NCBI GenBank assembly: GCA_035294325.1
Contig: DATGLE010000196.1
Location: 1-59,216 of the forward strand
Direction: 5' to 3'
From: DATGLE01 sp035294325
GTDB lineage: Bacteria > Chloroflexota > Ktedonobacteria > Ktedonobacterales > Ktedonobacteraceae
Length of the DNA stretch: 59,216 bases
The translations under genes were made by a program, and so were the position numbers. Position 1 is the first letter of the stretch. Each line of letters opens with the position of its first letter. Below the pieces are notes generated by a model. It did no database searches and was not told the origin of the DNA. It saw nothing but the letters and a program-made list of their open reading frames with translations. Positions 28,265-35,916 of the stretch are shown piece after piece.

Positions 28265-28483
28265 TTAACAAAATGGATCTTCTTCGCTCTCTGGCAGGCG
28301 GGGGAGCCGCTGCTTTGTGCGCCGTTCGACCTCTGAGCGCGGCAGGAGCACGCGGCGCCCGCACTTTTCGCAGCGCAGCCCGATATCGGCTCCCAGGCGT
28401 ACTACTTTCCAATCGAAGCCCCCACAGGGGTGTTGCTTGCGCAGCCGCAGGCGATCACCCAGTTCGAACTGCATAGGCGGCAT
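28265..28483 (-). CDS. DUF951 domain protein
   Basis: 72 residues. It matches DUF951: FELGDRLRLRKQHPCGG, then VVRLGADIGLRCEKCGRRVL and LPRSEVERRTKQRL. The CxxC pair and the HPCG cysteine could bind zinc. The function is unknown; relatives in Firmicutes often sit beside ychF or parB. GGAGG lies 5 bases before the chosen ATG. It lies between nadD and an MFS gene, in a probable nadD-DUF951-MFS transcript. Confidence 0.88.
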   Translation of the reverse strand: MPPMQFELGDRLRLRKQHPCGGFDWKVVRLGADIGLRCEKCGRRVLLPRSEVERRTKQRLPRLPESEEDPFC

Positions 28484-28513
28484 AGCTGTCCTCCGCTTCC
28501 TGGACTCTGAATT

Positions 28514-29125
28514 TCATCGATAGAGATGATGCTCTACGATATATTGTTCCACCGCTTCCGGCAATTGATACTTGATCGGCCTGCCCTCCGCAACGCGCCG
28601 CCGCAGGTCTGTAGAAGAGATCTCCAGTTGTGGCGCCGGCACGACGAGCAAACGCTGCGCAATGCCTGGCAGGCGCGCCTCCAGTTGCTTGAGGCGCTCG
28701 CCCTCATCGCCATAGCCAGGGCGCCCGACGGCGACCAGGCGCGTCAATCGCGCCAGGATAGCATCGGGCCTGTACCACGTATGCAACTCCTCCAGGCTAT
28801 CCCAGCCCAGCAGGAAATAGAGCGCTACATCGCTGCCCCACTGCTCGCGCAAGATACGCAGCGTATCGGCCAGGTACGACGGCCCCGGGCGCTCTACCTC
28901 CACGCGCGAAAGCGTGAAATGCGGATTCGAGGCTATCGCCAGTTCTAGCATCGCCAGGCGATGGCGCACCCCGGTAATGACGCGCTCCGGCTTATGCGGA
29001 GGCTGCCCGGCAGGAATAAAAACCATTTCGGCGAGGCCGAGAGTCGCATACACTTCTTCGGCAACGGCGAGATGTCCGTAATGAACAGGATCAAATGTGC
29101 CACCGATCAGCCCGATACGTTTCAT
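28514..29125 (-). CDS. nadD: Nicotinate-nucleotide adenylyltransferase
   Basis: 203 residues. The enzyme adenylates nicotinate mononucleotide to form deamido-NAD in NAD synthesis. The nucleotidyltransferase signature GGTFDPVHYGHL (His15, His18) and the C-terminal ISSTDLRRRVAEG are both intact. AEMVFIPAGQPPHKP is the expected substrate loop. An in-frame TTG nine codons earlier is possible, but the family N-terminus begins at this ATG (MKRIGLIGG). Nad kinase is also in the window (48.2 kb) but not linked to it. Confidence 0.95.
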   Translation of the reverse strand: MKRIGLIGGTFDPVHYGHLAVAEEVYATLGLAEMVFIPAGQPPHKPERVITGVRHRLAMLELAIASNPHFTLSRVEVERPGPSYLADTLRILREQWGSDVALYFLLGWDSLEELHTWYRPDAILARLTRLVAVGRPGYGDEGERLKQLEARLPGIAQRLLVVPAPQLEISSTDLRRRVAEGRPIKYQLPEAVEQYIVEHHLYR

Positions 29126-29253
29126 ACCCGGCTCTGCTATATATCCTTCCAACGTCTATCCCTTCTCATAAGGAACGATTCAGTACTCTTGCCGGCTACA
29201 AGGATTCCTCAGCAATGGGAGAAAAGGGAAACCCGGGAACATCCCTCGCTCCC

Positions 29254-30330
29254 TTATACATTGCCCGCCGATTCTTGAAGAGTCATCTCCCCTTCAGGCA
29301 GGAGTTGATGTAATGCGTTCATCACCTCAGAGATTGTTGCAAATTGCTCGCGTATAATCCAGAAACGTATCGTCAGCGTCACCTTGCCTTCGGCGAAATT
29401 CGTAATCATTGCGCTGGGTTCCGGCACATCCACAATGTTGTCGAAGTCCTTGAGCTTCTGGACGATCTGGCCGGTAGTCTCGTCCGGCACATACTTCTCC
29501 TGCGGCAGCCTGACAGTGATAACGGCACGCCGCTCGCCATAGTAGCTATTGTTCACAACGATGCCGCCAAAGACCAGCGCGTTGGGGATCGTGACCTCCT
29601 CGCCGCTGACGAGCCGCAGCTTCGTCGCGCGGAGTTGCACATTCTCGACTTTGCCCGTATAGGTGGAGATCGTCACCTGGTCGCCGATATAGAAAGGCCG
29701 CTCAATTAAAATATAAAAGCCAGCTACAAGATCCTTGAGGATATCCTGAATTGCGATAGTGAAGACGACGGTGGTCAGACCGAAGGCGGCGACGGGAATG
29801 GTGACGGAGACCTGCCAGATGGAGAGGATCCAGAAGAGAGCAATGAGGAGAATGATAAAGTAGAAGATGCGGCCAATCAGCGTGCGCATATTGATGTCAA
29901 TGTGATTCTCACCCAGATTGCGAATGATGAGCTTCTGGATGGTGCGCGCAACGCCCATGCCCAGCGCGATGAGCAGCGCCGTCTCGATGAGCCGCAGCAC
30001 GAGGTCAGGAATATCCTGCGTTGGTACTGTTTTACCGAAAAAATGGTTCCACCAGCCGGCAAGCGTCTGTGAGCTGATATTCCAATCATAGATGATAGGC
30101 GCCGCTACCAGCGCGAGAATGAGCGGGATCACCACGACAACGACGCCCAGCGTCTGGATGATCCAGCCGTCGAGCACAGTCTTCTTGAGCCGTCGCACCA
30201 GCAGGCGGCGCAGGAAGAGGCCAATGCCAAGCGCAATCAGAAATTCAATGACGATAAAGATGTAGCGTAGTACCGGATCCATAACATTTGCCAGCCCGGG
30301 AGCAATGATGTTACCGCTCAAAAAGGTCAT
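29254..30330 (-). CDS. MscS family mechanosensitive channel
   Basis: About 358 residues. There are four hydrophobic segments (the first near residues 20-40), a pore-lining helix and the beta domain typical of small-conductance mechanosensitive channels: VAGFYILIERPFYIGDQVTI, then GKVENVQLRATKLRLVSGEE and VTIPNALVFGGIVVN. The C-terminal alpha/beta domain is seen in ITVRLPQEKYVPDETTGQIV. It would release solutes during hypo-osmotic shock. The start is uncertain between ATG 30330 and an in-frame TTG six bases upstream; AGGAGGG lies further upstream than usual. Confidence 0.9.
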   Translation of the reverse strand: MTFLSGNIIAPGLANVMDPVLRYIFIVIEFLIALGIGLFLRRLLVRRLKKTVLDGWIIQTLGVVVVVIPLILALVAAPIIYDWNISSQTLAGWWNHFFGKTVPTQDIPDLVLRLIETALLIALGMGVARTIQKLIIRNLGENHIDINMRTLIGRIFYFIILLIALFWILSIWQVSVTIPVAAFGLTTVVFTIAIQDILKDLVAGFYILIERPFYIGDQVTISTYTGKVENVQLRATKLRLVSGEEVTIPNALVFGGIVVNNSYYGERRAVITVRLPQEKYVPDETTGQIVQKLKDFDNIVDVPEPSAMITNFAEGKVTLTIRFWIIREQFATISEVMNALHQLLPEGEMTLQESAGNV

Positions 30331-30410
30331 GCGCAAAAAAGACTCAATCCCTCCTAGAGTGTGTCTGATTGCCAGATCAATCGCTTACTCGCGCCTGCGG
30401 CGCTCGCCTT

Positions 30411-30467
30411 ATAGAGTTTGTTGTGTGGGACAGGCGCGAAGCGCCTGTCCCACACAACAAACTCTAT
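30411..30467. repeat. Palindromic element, copy g
   Basis: A perfect 27-bp stem with a GAA loop, the arm starting ATAGAGTTTGTTGTGTGGGA. The left shoulder is CTCGCGCCTGCGGCGCTCGC; the right flank is TTGCGCGGTAGAGCCACGC. It lies between gluQ and mscS, both on the minus strand. Confidence 0.92.
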
Positions 30468-30549
30468 CTTTGCGCGGTAGAGCCACGCAACTGCCCGGCC
30501 AGAGAGAGCCAGAGTGCTGAGCGCCAGATATGCGCCTGGTGTCTACAGA

Positions 30550-31533
30550 TCAAGGGTGCAACTTTTTCAGTTTCACGCGCATTATATCATAGTTACGCTC
30601 AGAATAAAGCCGGGCAAGCTCGATTGGACTGATAGGACTAGCCATATCTATCAATCCGCAGCCAGCCGCGAGTTGCCCGATGATCTGCTCAGGAGCGAGG
30701 CCGGCGGCGCGCAGTGGAGCGAGACCGGCGCTCTGGTCGCGTTTTGCCATGCGCCTGCCCCCGGCGTCGAGCATGAGCGGGACGTGCGCGAAGTCGGGAA
30801 CGGGAAAGCCGAGGGCTTCGTAGAGCAAGATCTGGCGCGCGGTGGAGGAGAGCAGGTCGACTCCGCGCACGACCTGGTTAATGCGCATCAGGGCATCATC
30901 GACGACGACGGCGAACTGGTAGGCGAAGATGCCATCCGAGCGCAGCACGATAAAATCGCCCACCGCCTGCTGAACGTGCTGCGTTGTGGTACCGGCGATG
31001 AGATCGGTGAAGGCAACCACGCGTTCGTCATCGACGCGAAAACGCAGCGCTGGCCGGCGCCCGGCCGCCTCGTATTGCCTGCGCCGCGCCTCCGTGAGAT
31101 GGCGGCAGGTGCCGGGGTAGCGCGGTCCCTCTTCGGCGCCCTGCTGTGGTGCACTGGCGGCCCGGGCGATCTCCGCGCGGCTGCAATAGCAGGGATAGAC
31201 GAGGCTGGCAGCGCGCAGGCGTTGCAGGTACATGTGATAGATTGCCACGCGCTCGCTCTGCGTGTAGGGGGCGTAAGGGCCGCCGCAGTCCGGCCCCTCA
31301 TCCCAGGTGAGGCCGAGCCAGCGCAGGTCATCGAGCATGCGCTGCGAGGCTCCCGGACGCACACGCGGGAGATCGAGATCTTCGATGCGCAGGACGAAGC
31401 GGCCACCGGCGGCGCGAGCAAAGAGCCAGGCGAGCAGGGCCGTGCGCAGGTTGCCCAGGTGCAGATCTCCAGTCGGGCTGGGGGCGTAACGCCCACGCAC
31501 CTGTGTGTTTGTGCTGACAGCTACCTCAGACAT
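30550..31533 (-). CDS. gluQ: Glutamyl-Q tRNA(Asp) synthetase
   Basis: About 327 residues, a paralogue of glutamyl-tRNA synthetase lacking the anticodon-binding domain; it charges glutamate onto queuosine of tRNA(Asp). The HIGH-like motif is APSPTGDLHLGNLRTALLAW and the KMSKS-like motif is RRMAKRDQS. The zinc site diagnostic for this class is present: CYCSRAEI and, about 35 residues on, YPGTCRHL. It overlaps the end of maf by 13 bases if translation begins at the ATG at 31533; a GTG at 31551 is also possible. It is the last gene of a tight minus-strand cluster. Confidence 0.92.
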   Translation of the reverse strand: MSEVAVSTNTQVRGRYAPSPTGDLHLGNLRTALLAWLFARAAGGRFVLRIEDLDLPRVRPGASQRMLDDLRWLGLTWDEGPDCGGPYAPYTQSERVAIYHMYLQRLRAASLVYPCYCSRAEIARAASAPQQGAEEGPRYPGTCRHLTEARRRQYEAAGRRPALRFRVDDERVVAFTDLIAGTTTQHVQQAVGDFIVLRSDGIFAYQFAVVVDDALMRINQVVRGVDLLSSTARQILLYEALGFPVPDFAHVPLMLDAGGRRMAKRDQSAGLAPLRAAGLAPEQIIGQLAAGCGLIDMASPISPIELARLYSERNYDIMRVKLKKLHP

Positions 31534-32174
31534 CGCTCGGACCAGGGGCACCCTTCAAAACATTGCGGCGGCACGGGATGGACGTTGAAGCGGGCCAGAA
31601 GATCGACCAGCGCGCAGAGCGGCAGGCCCACAACGTTCAGGTAGCATCCGGCAATGCGCGCGGTGGGCTGAAATTGTGGATTCTGGATGCCGTAGGCGCC
31701 GGCCTTGTCGAGCGGATCGCCGCTAGCGACATAGGCGTCGATCTCCTCTTCGCTATAGTCGCGCATCAACACGGGCGTGGTACAGCTCGCGCCGTAGAGC
31801 CGGAGCTGGCCGTCAATCATAGCGCTCACCACCACGCCGGTCACGACGCGATGCCAGCGCCCGCGCAGGGTGAGCAGCAGTTCGCGGGCATGGGCAGCAT
31901 CGCGCGGCTTGCCGAGTTCCTGTCCATCGATCAATACGGTAGTATCGGCAGTGATAACGAGATGACGGGCGGCAGCGGGCAGGCTATGCATCATCACGGC
32001 CTTATAGGCGGCGAGCCATTGTCCCAGGCCATCAACGGGGCCACAGTAGCTTTCCCTGGCCGCGTCCTCATCGCCGGGAGAAACACAGACATCAAAAGGT
32101 AAACCCAGGAGACTGATAATCTGACGGCGCCGGGGTGAGGCGGAGGCCAGCAACAGAGGCAGGTGATCGGTCAT
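31521..32174 (-). CDS. maf: Maf-type nucleoside triphosphate pyrophosphatase
   Basis: 217 residues. The N-terminus LLASASPRRRQIISLLGLPF is the Maf signature. ADTTVLIDGQELGKPRDAA and DPLDKAGAYGIQ are the other active-site blocks. Enzymes of this kind hydrolyse dTTP/UTP or modified nucleotides, and act in nucleotide-pool cleaning. The extension after about residue 195 (CFEGCPWSERC) has two cysteines of unknown role. The ATG overlaps the stop of the rRNA methyltransferase gene by four bases. Confidence 0.93.
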   Translation of the reverse strand: MTDHLPLLLASASPRRRQIISLLGLPFDVCVSPGDEDAARESYCGPVDGLGQWLAAYKAVMMHSLPAAARHLVITADTTVLIDGQELGKPRDAAHARELLLTLRGRWHRVVTGVVVSAMIDGQLRLYGASCTTPVLMRDYSEEEIDAYVASGDPLDKAGAYGIQNPQFQPTARIAGCYLNVVGLPLCALVDLLARFNVHPVPPQCFEGCPWSERCLR

Positions 32175-33466
32175 ATATTACAACGCTCCAGAACCGCCAC
32201 GCATTCTATATGTGCCGTCTGCGGGAACATGTCGAGCGGCTGCACCGAACGCAGGCGATAGGTAGGATGAAGGCGACAGAGTATGTTGAGGTCGCGCGCC
32301 AGTGTCGCTGGATCGCAGGAGACGTAGACGATCCGGGCGACGGGATGCCGGATCAGTGCATCGAGCACAACCGGCTGGCAGCCCGCGCGCGGAGGATCGA
32401 TGACAAGTCCATCGACGCCCGCCGCCAGCTCCGGCAGCAGATCCTCAACCTTGCCCTTGAGGATCTCCACGTTGTTGACATCGCGCAGATTCCATTGAGC
32501 ATCCTTGATGGCGCTGGCCGATTCCTCAATCGCGATCACTCTGCCGGCGCGGCGCGCCAGCAGCAGGGCAAAGGTGCCAACGCCGCAATAAGCATCGACG
32601 ATAGTCAACCGCCTGTTTTCCGGCTGCTCACCGGACGCCAAAAGCCCATCCAGGACCATGCGCGCCATCTTCTCCGCCTGCGCGGTATTGGTCTGGAAGA
32701 ATGAACTGGGACGAATACGGAAGGTCTCGCCAGCCAGAAACTCTTCCATCGTCTCACTCCGCAGGTCGAGGCCCGCCGCCTCGAGTTCCTGCGCAACCTC
32801 CGTCGCCGGCTCAGGCTGGATGAGCACCTGCCCGCTGGCGGCACCGCAGCGGATCAGTAACTGCGGCCTGGCGTTAACGTGCCGGCTCAACACCGCCAGG
32901 GCGCGATTGATATACTCGTGCGCGATGGGGCAGTCGCTGAGCGGCAGCACATAGTGTGTACCCCTGGCGGTCAGCCCGGGCTGGCCGCCGCGATTGACCG
33001 AGAAGCGCATATGGTTGCGATAGTGCCACGGATCATCGCAGGGCACGGCTGGCAGGAGTGGCGGATCGGTAAAGCCACTATCGCACAGCAGACGGCGCAC
33101 GACCTCAAGTTTCCAGGCCAGCTGCGCCTCGTAGCGCATGTGCTGGAGCTGGCAGCCGCCACAGACGCCGAAGACCGGGCACGGGGCCTGTACGCGCAAT
33201 GGCGACGCCTCATGGATCTCGGTAATCCAGACGCGCGGAGGTCGCGGCTTCCAGCGACGGCGCCGGCGCCCGGGACGGGGCTGCGCGGGCGCCTCGACTG
33301 CGACAGTCACACGTTCGCCCGGCAATCCCGCCGGCACACGCAGCGTCACCGTATGCGGTTCGCCCGCCTCATCCCTCTCCACGATCTCGGCCAAGGCATC
33401 CCCCTCACGCGTCAGCGCACCCAGCGTGACGCTGTGATAGCTAATAACTCGTTCCTGCTCGCTCAT
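32171..33466 (-). CDS. 23S rRNA (uracil-5-)-methyltransferase, RumA/RlmD type
   Basis: 431 residues. An N-terminal TRAM domain (VTLGALTREGDALAEI) is followed by iron-sulfur ligands Cys96, Cys102 and Cys105 (CPVFGVCGGCQLQH), with a probable fourth Cys in LSDCPIAHEY. The SAM-binding core has VDAYCGVGTFALLLARR and DPPRAGC, and the catalytic Cys is in IVYVSCDPATLARDL. It methylates a uracil in 23S rRNA; the exact position (1939 or other) is not decided by sequence. Four-base overlaps join it to the TPR gene before it and to maf after it. Confidence 0.93.
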   Translation of the reverse strand: MSEQERVISYHSVTLGALTREGDALAEIVERDEAGEPHTVTLRVPAGLPGERVTVAVEAPAQPRPGRRRRRWKPRPPRVWITEIHEASPLRVQAPCPVFGVCGGCQLQHMRYEAQLAWKLEVVRRLLCDSGFTDPPLLPAVPCDDPWHYRNHMRFSVNRGGQPGLTARGTHYVLPLSDCPIAHEYINRALAVLSRHVNARPQLLIRCGAASGQVLIQPEPATEVAQELEAAGLDLRSETMEEFLAGETFRIRPSSFFQTNTAQAEKMARMVLDGLLASGEQPENRRLTIVDAYCGVGTFALLLARRAGRVIAIEESASAIKDAQWNLRDVNNVEILKGKVEDLLPELAAGVDGLVIDPPRAGCQPVVLDALIRHPVARIVYVSCDPATLARDLNILCRLHPTYRLRSVQPLDMFPQTAHIECVAVLERCNI

Positions 33467-35886
33467 CGCCGCTTTTTCTTGTGCCTTTTGCTCTTGAATT
33501 TAAACAGCGAACGTCGTTCCGACTCTCTGGCATCGTAGATACGGCGCACCGTCTGCACGATCTCCAGTTCGTCGTCAATGTCTTCCGCCTCCTCCAGGCA
33601 CTCGCGGGCGCTATCCAGATCATCGCCTTCAATGTGCACCATCGCCAGCGTTGCGAGCAGATCGGCGGCATCGGGGTTAACCTCCAGCCCCTCTTCTACG
33701 ACCTCCTGAGCCTTATCCAGCTCTTTGCGCTTCATCATATAGATATCAGCAAGCTCAATATAGGCCGTCGTCAGGCCAGGTTCCTGCTCGATGCTGCGCC
33801 GAAAACTTTCCACCGCCTCATCGTAACGTTCCAGCTTGTACTGGAGCGAGCCGACATAGTACCAGATATTGGGCATATCGGGGCTGACTTGCGCCGCTCG
33901 CTGGTAATGAAGCAGCGCCGTCTCCTCATCAGTGCGCTCCAGGGCTAACGTTGCCAGGCCGCCCTCCAGCAAGGCAACCTCTTTTGGATCGGTAGCCACG
34001 CCCTCTGCCTGGTGCAGCAGCTCTTCAGCTTCATCAAGCTGCTTGTTCCGAGCAATAAGGGTATTGGCGAGCAGAATCTTACTCATGGGACCGGTGTCTA
34101 TGGCGATAGCGGAACGAAAGGTCTGCTCCGCGAGTTCCATAAAACGCTGCACCTGCTCCTCATCGGCATCTTCATCCGCCTCGTAGCTTCTGGAAATGGT
34201 CAGTTGCGCGGTAGCAAGCCTGTGCAGAGCTTCGGCGCGCTGCGCGGGGAAGCGGTCAACCATCAACCCGGCGTAAACGGCGGCGCGCTGTGGATCGTTC
34301 ATGTTTAATGCCTGCTCATAGGCAAGATCGTAGTTTGATATATCGCCGGGCGAGGATTGAGCGATGAGCGCGTCGCAGTAGTGCATGCAGCGCGTCGCGG
34401 CGGAGATGGCCTCGCTAAAGCGATCCATCCACTCCTCAAACTCCAGGTCGCCGAGGTCGCCCTCATGCTCCTCATCCTCCAGATCCTCATCCTCGTTTTC
34501 GTCCCCATCATCCTCAAGGTCCTCACCCATTCCCTTATTTATCTCGCTCAGGCGCTGACTTGCCAGTTCTTCAAGCTCCTGGAGTCGCTGCTCAAGCGCC
34601 CGGCGTGAGAGATGGAACGCCTGCGCGCCCTCGTCGGTCATACTCTGAACGCGCCATTCCTCTTCCTCCTTGACCAGCTTAAAACTCGCCCAGAACCAGT
34701 GGCGCCCGGTCTCTTCATAGAAGGCCGTCGCCATCGGTATCTCGGGAAGCCTGCCGGCGCTATCGGAGAAAACGAGAGACCAGCCAACCTCTATCTCCGG
34801 CGTCTCCGTCTCAAAGCTATCTTTTCGCTCCTCAAGGAATGCGATGCTCAAGTCGCCGGGGTGAGCCGCTGTAGACCACTGCTTCCGGCGCTCAATCCAC
34901 GCCTCGCGCGACAATCCCTCGCGTAAAGGGCTATCGCCGGCGAGCCGGTCATACATCTCTCCGTACTCTCCGTCCTTCCACGCCTCAAAGAAGAGAGGCA
35001 CGACATCCAGCGCCTCCCTCTTTTGCAAAAGCTCTTCGGAGAATCTGGAGAGAATTGCGTCCGGTCCCTCTACATCGTTCTTCTCGTCTTCGCCTATCTC
35101 GCCGGCATCCACATCCAGCACCAGCTGGCGGACAAGAGGGAGATGGCGCTGGTAATCCTTGTGCGGCGCGATGCCGAAGCGCTGGTTGACAGCAAGCGCC
35201 TCGCGCACCAGGCTCTGCCCTTTCGCCAGAGAACAATCGACAAAATCCAGATCGATGAGCTGTGCGGCGATCTCTCTGATGCGCTCCTCCATGCTCGGCT
35301 TTCTACTGACATCGGTAAAGAAATCCCTGACGCCTCCGCCCATGAAGTCGAGCAAGAAGCCCATGATGCGCGCATCGCGGTAGTACGGCCCCTGCTCCCA
35401 CAACAAGATAAGCTGCACCTCGCCAGCATCCCTGGTATTGCTCACCATTCCCCTCCAGAAGCGCGCCGGGGTGAGCAGTTCATCGAGATCCGGTTCCAGG
35501 CCGCTATCGATCAGCGTTGACATCAGAGATACGACTGGCGGCGCCCATTGTGGATAGATCCTGCTGGCCTCAAGCTTGATAAGGGTGCGGCGGGCCTCTT
35601 TACGGGCCTCCTTGAGCGGGGCGCAGGTGTGGAGGGCCAGCGCTACATCAGCCGCCTGACTGTTATTCTCCTTCGCCAGCGCCTTCAAGAAGCTGATCTG
35701 AGCCGCTTCTGTCATCGCGGCGATAGGAGAAAGAATCTCCCCGGCAGTTCTCTCTCCTGCGCGCAGGTCTCGCGCAAACTGCTGGTATCGCTCAAGCTGC
35801 TGCTCTACCAGGGCGCTCTCCTCGCCCGAAACTTCAGGCGCTTTGTGCTGTTTCTGTGAAGACTTCTGATTTTTCTTCTGCGGCAT
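33463..35886 (-). CDS. Large TPR protein, paralogue 1
   Basis: 807 residues, cytosolic, no signal peptide. The first 400 residues are a shared domain also found in the next gene: PLKEARKEARRTLIKLEASR, GEYGEMYDRLAGDSPLREGL, and an NTF2-like stretch ending WRVQSMTDEGAQ. An acidic tract at about 455-485 (EDDGDENEDEDLEDEEHEGD) separates it from C-terminal tetratricopeptide repeats, for example IWYYVGSLQYKLERYDEAVE and LDKAQEVVEEGLEVNPDAA. The C-terminus is very basic (FKSKRHKKKRR), which suggests RNA or ribosome contact. The function is unknown. Four-base overlap with the rRNA methyltransferase gene hints at an RNA-related role. Confidence 0.85.
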   Translation of the reverse strand: MPQKKNQKSSQKQHKAPEVSGEESALVEQQLERYQQFARDLRAGERTAGEILSPIAAMTEAAQISFLKALAKENNSQAADVALALHTCAPLKEARKEARRTLIKLEASRIYPQWAPPVVSLMSTLIDSGLEPDLDELLTPARFWRGMVSNTRDAGEVQLILLWEQGPYYRDARIMGFLLDFMGGGVRDFFTDVSRKPSMEERIREIAAQLIDLDFVDCSLAKGQSLVREALAVNQRFGIAPHKDYQRHLPLVRQLVLDVDAGEIGEDEKNDVEGPDAILSRFSEELLQKREALDVVPLFFEAWKDGEYGEMYDRLAGDSPLREGLSREAWIERRKQWSTAAHPGDLSIAFLEERKDSFETETPEIEVGWSLVFSDSAGRLPEIPMATAFYEETGRHWFWASFKLVKEEEEWRVQSMTDEGAQAFHLSRRALEQRLQELEELASQRLSEINKGMGEDLEDDGDENEDEDLEDEEHEGDLGDLEFEEWMDRFSEAISAATRCMHYCDALIAQSSPGDISNYDLAYEQALNMNDPQRAAVYAGLMVDRFPAQRAEALHRLATAQLTISRSYEADEDADEEQVQRFMELAEQTFRSAIAIDTGPMSKILLANTLIARNKQLDEAEELLHQAEGVATDPKEVALLEGGLATLALERTDEETALLHYQRAAQVSPDMPNIWYYVGSLQYKLERYDEAVESFRRSIEQEPGLTTAYIELADIYMMKRKELDKAQEVVEEGLEVNPDAADLLATLAMVHIEGDDLDSARECLEEAEDIDDELEIVQTVRRIYDARESERRSLFKFKSKRHKKKRR

Positions 35887-35916
35887 GATCTCTCCCTCCT
35901 TACGAGCAGCCTCATA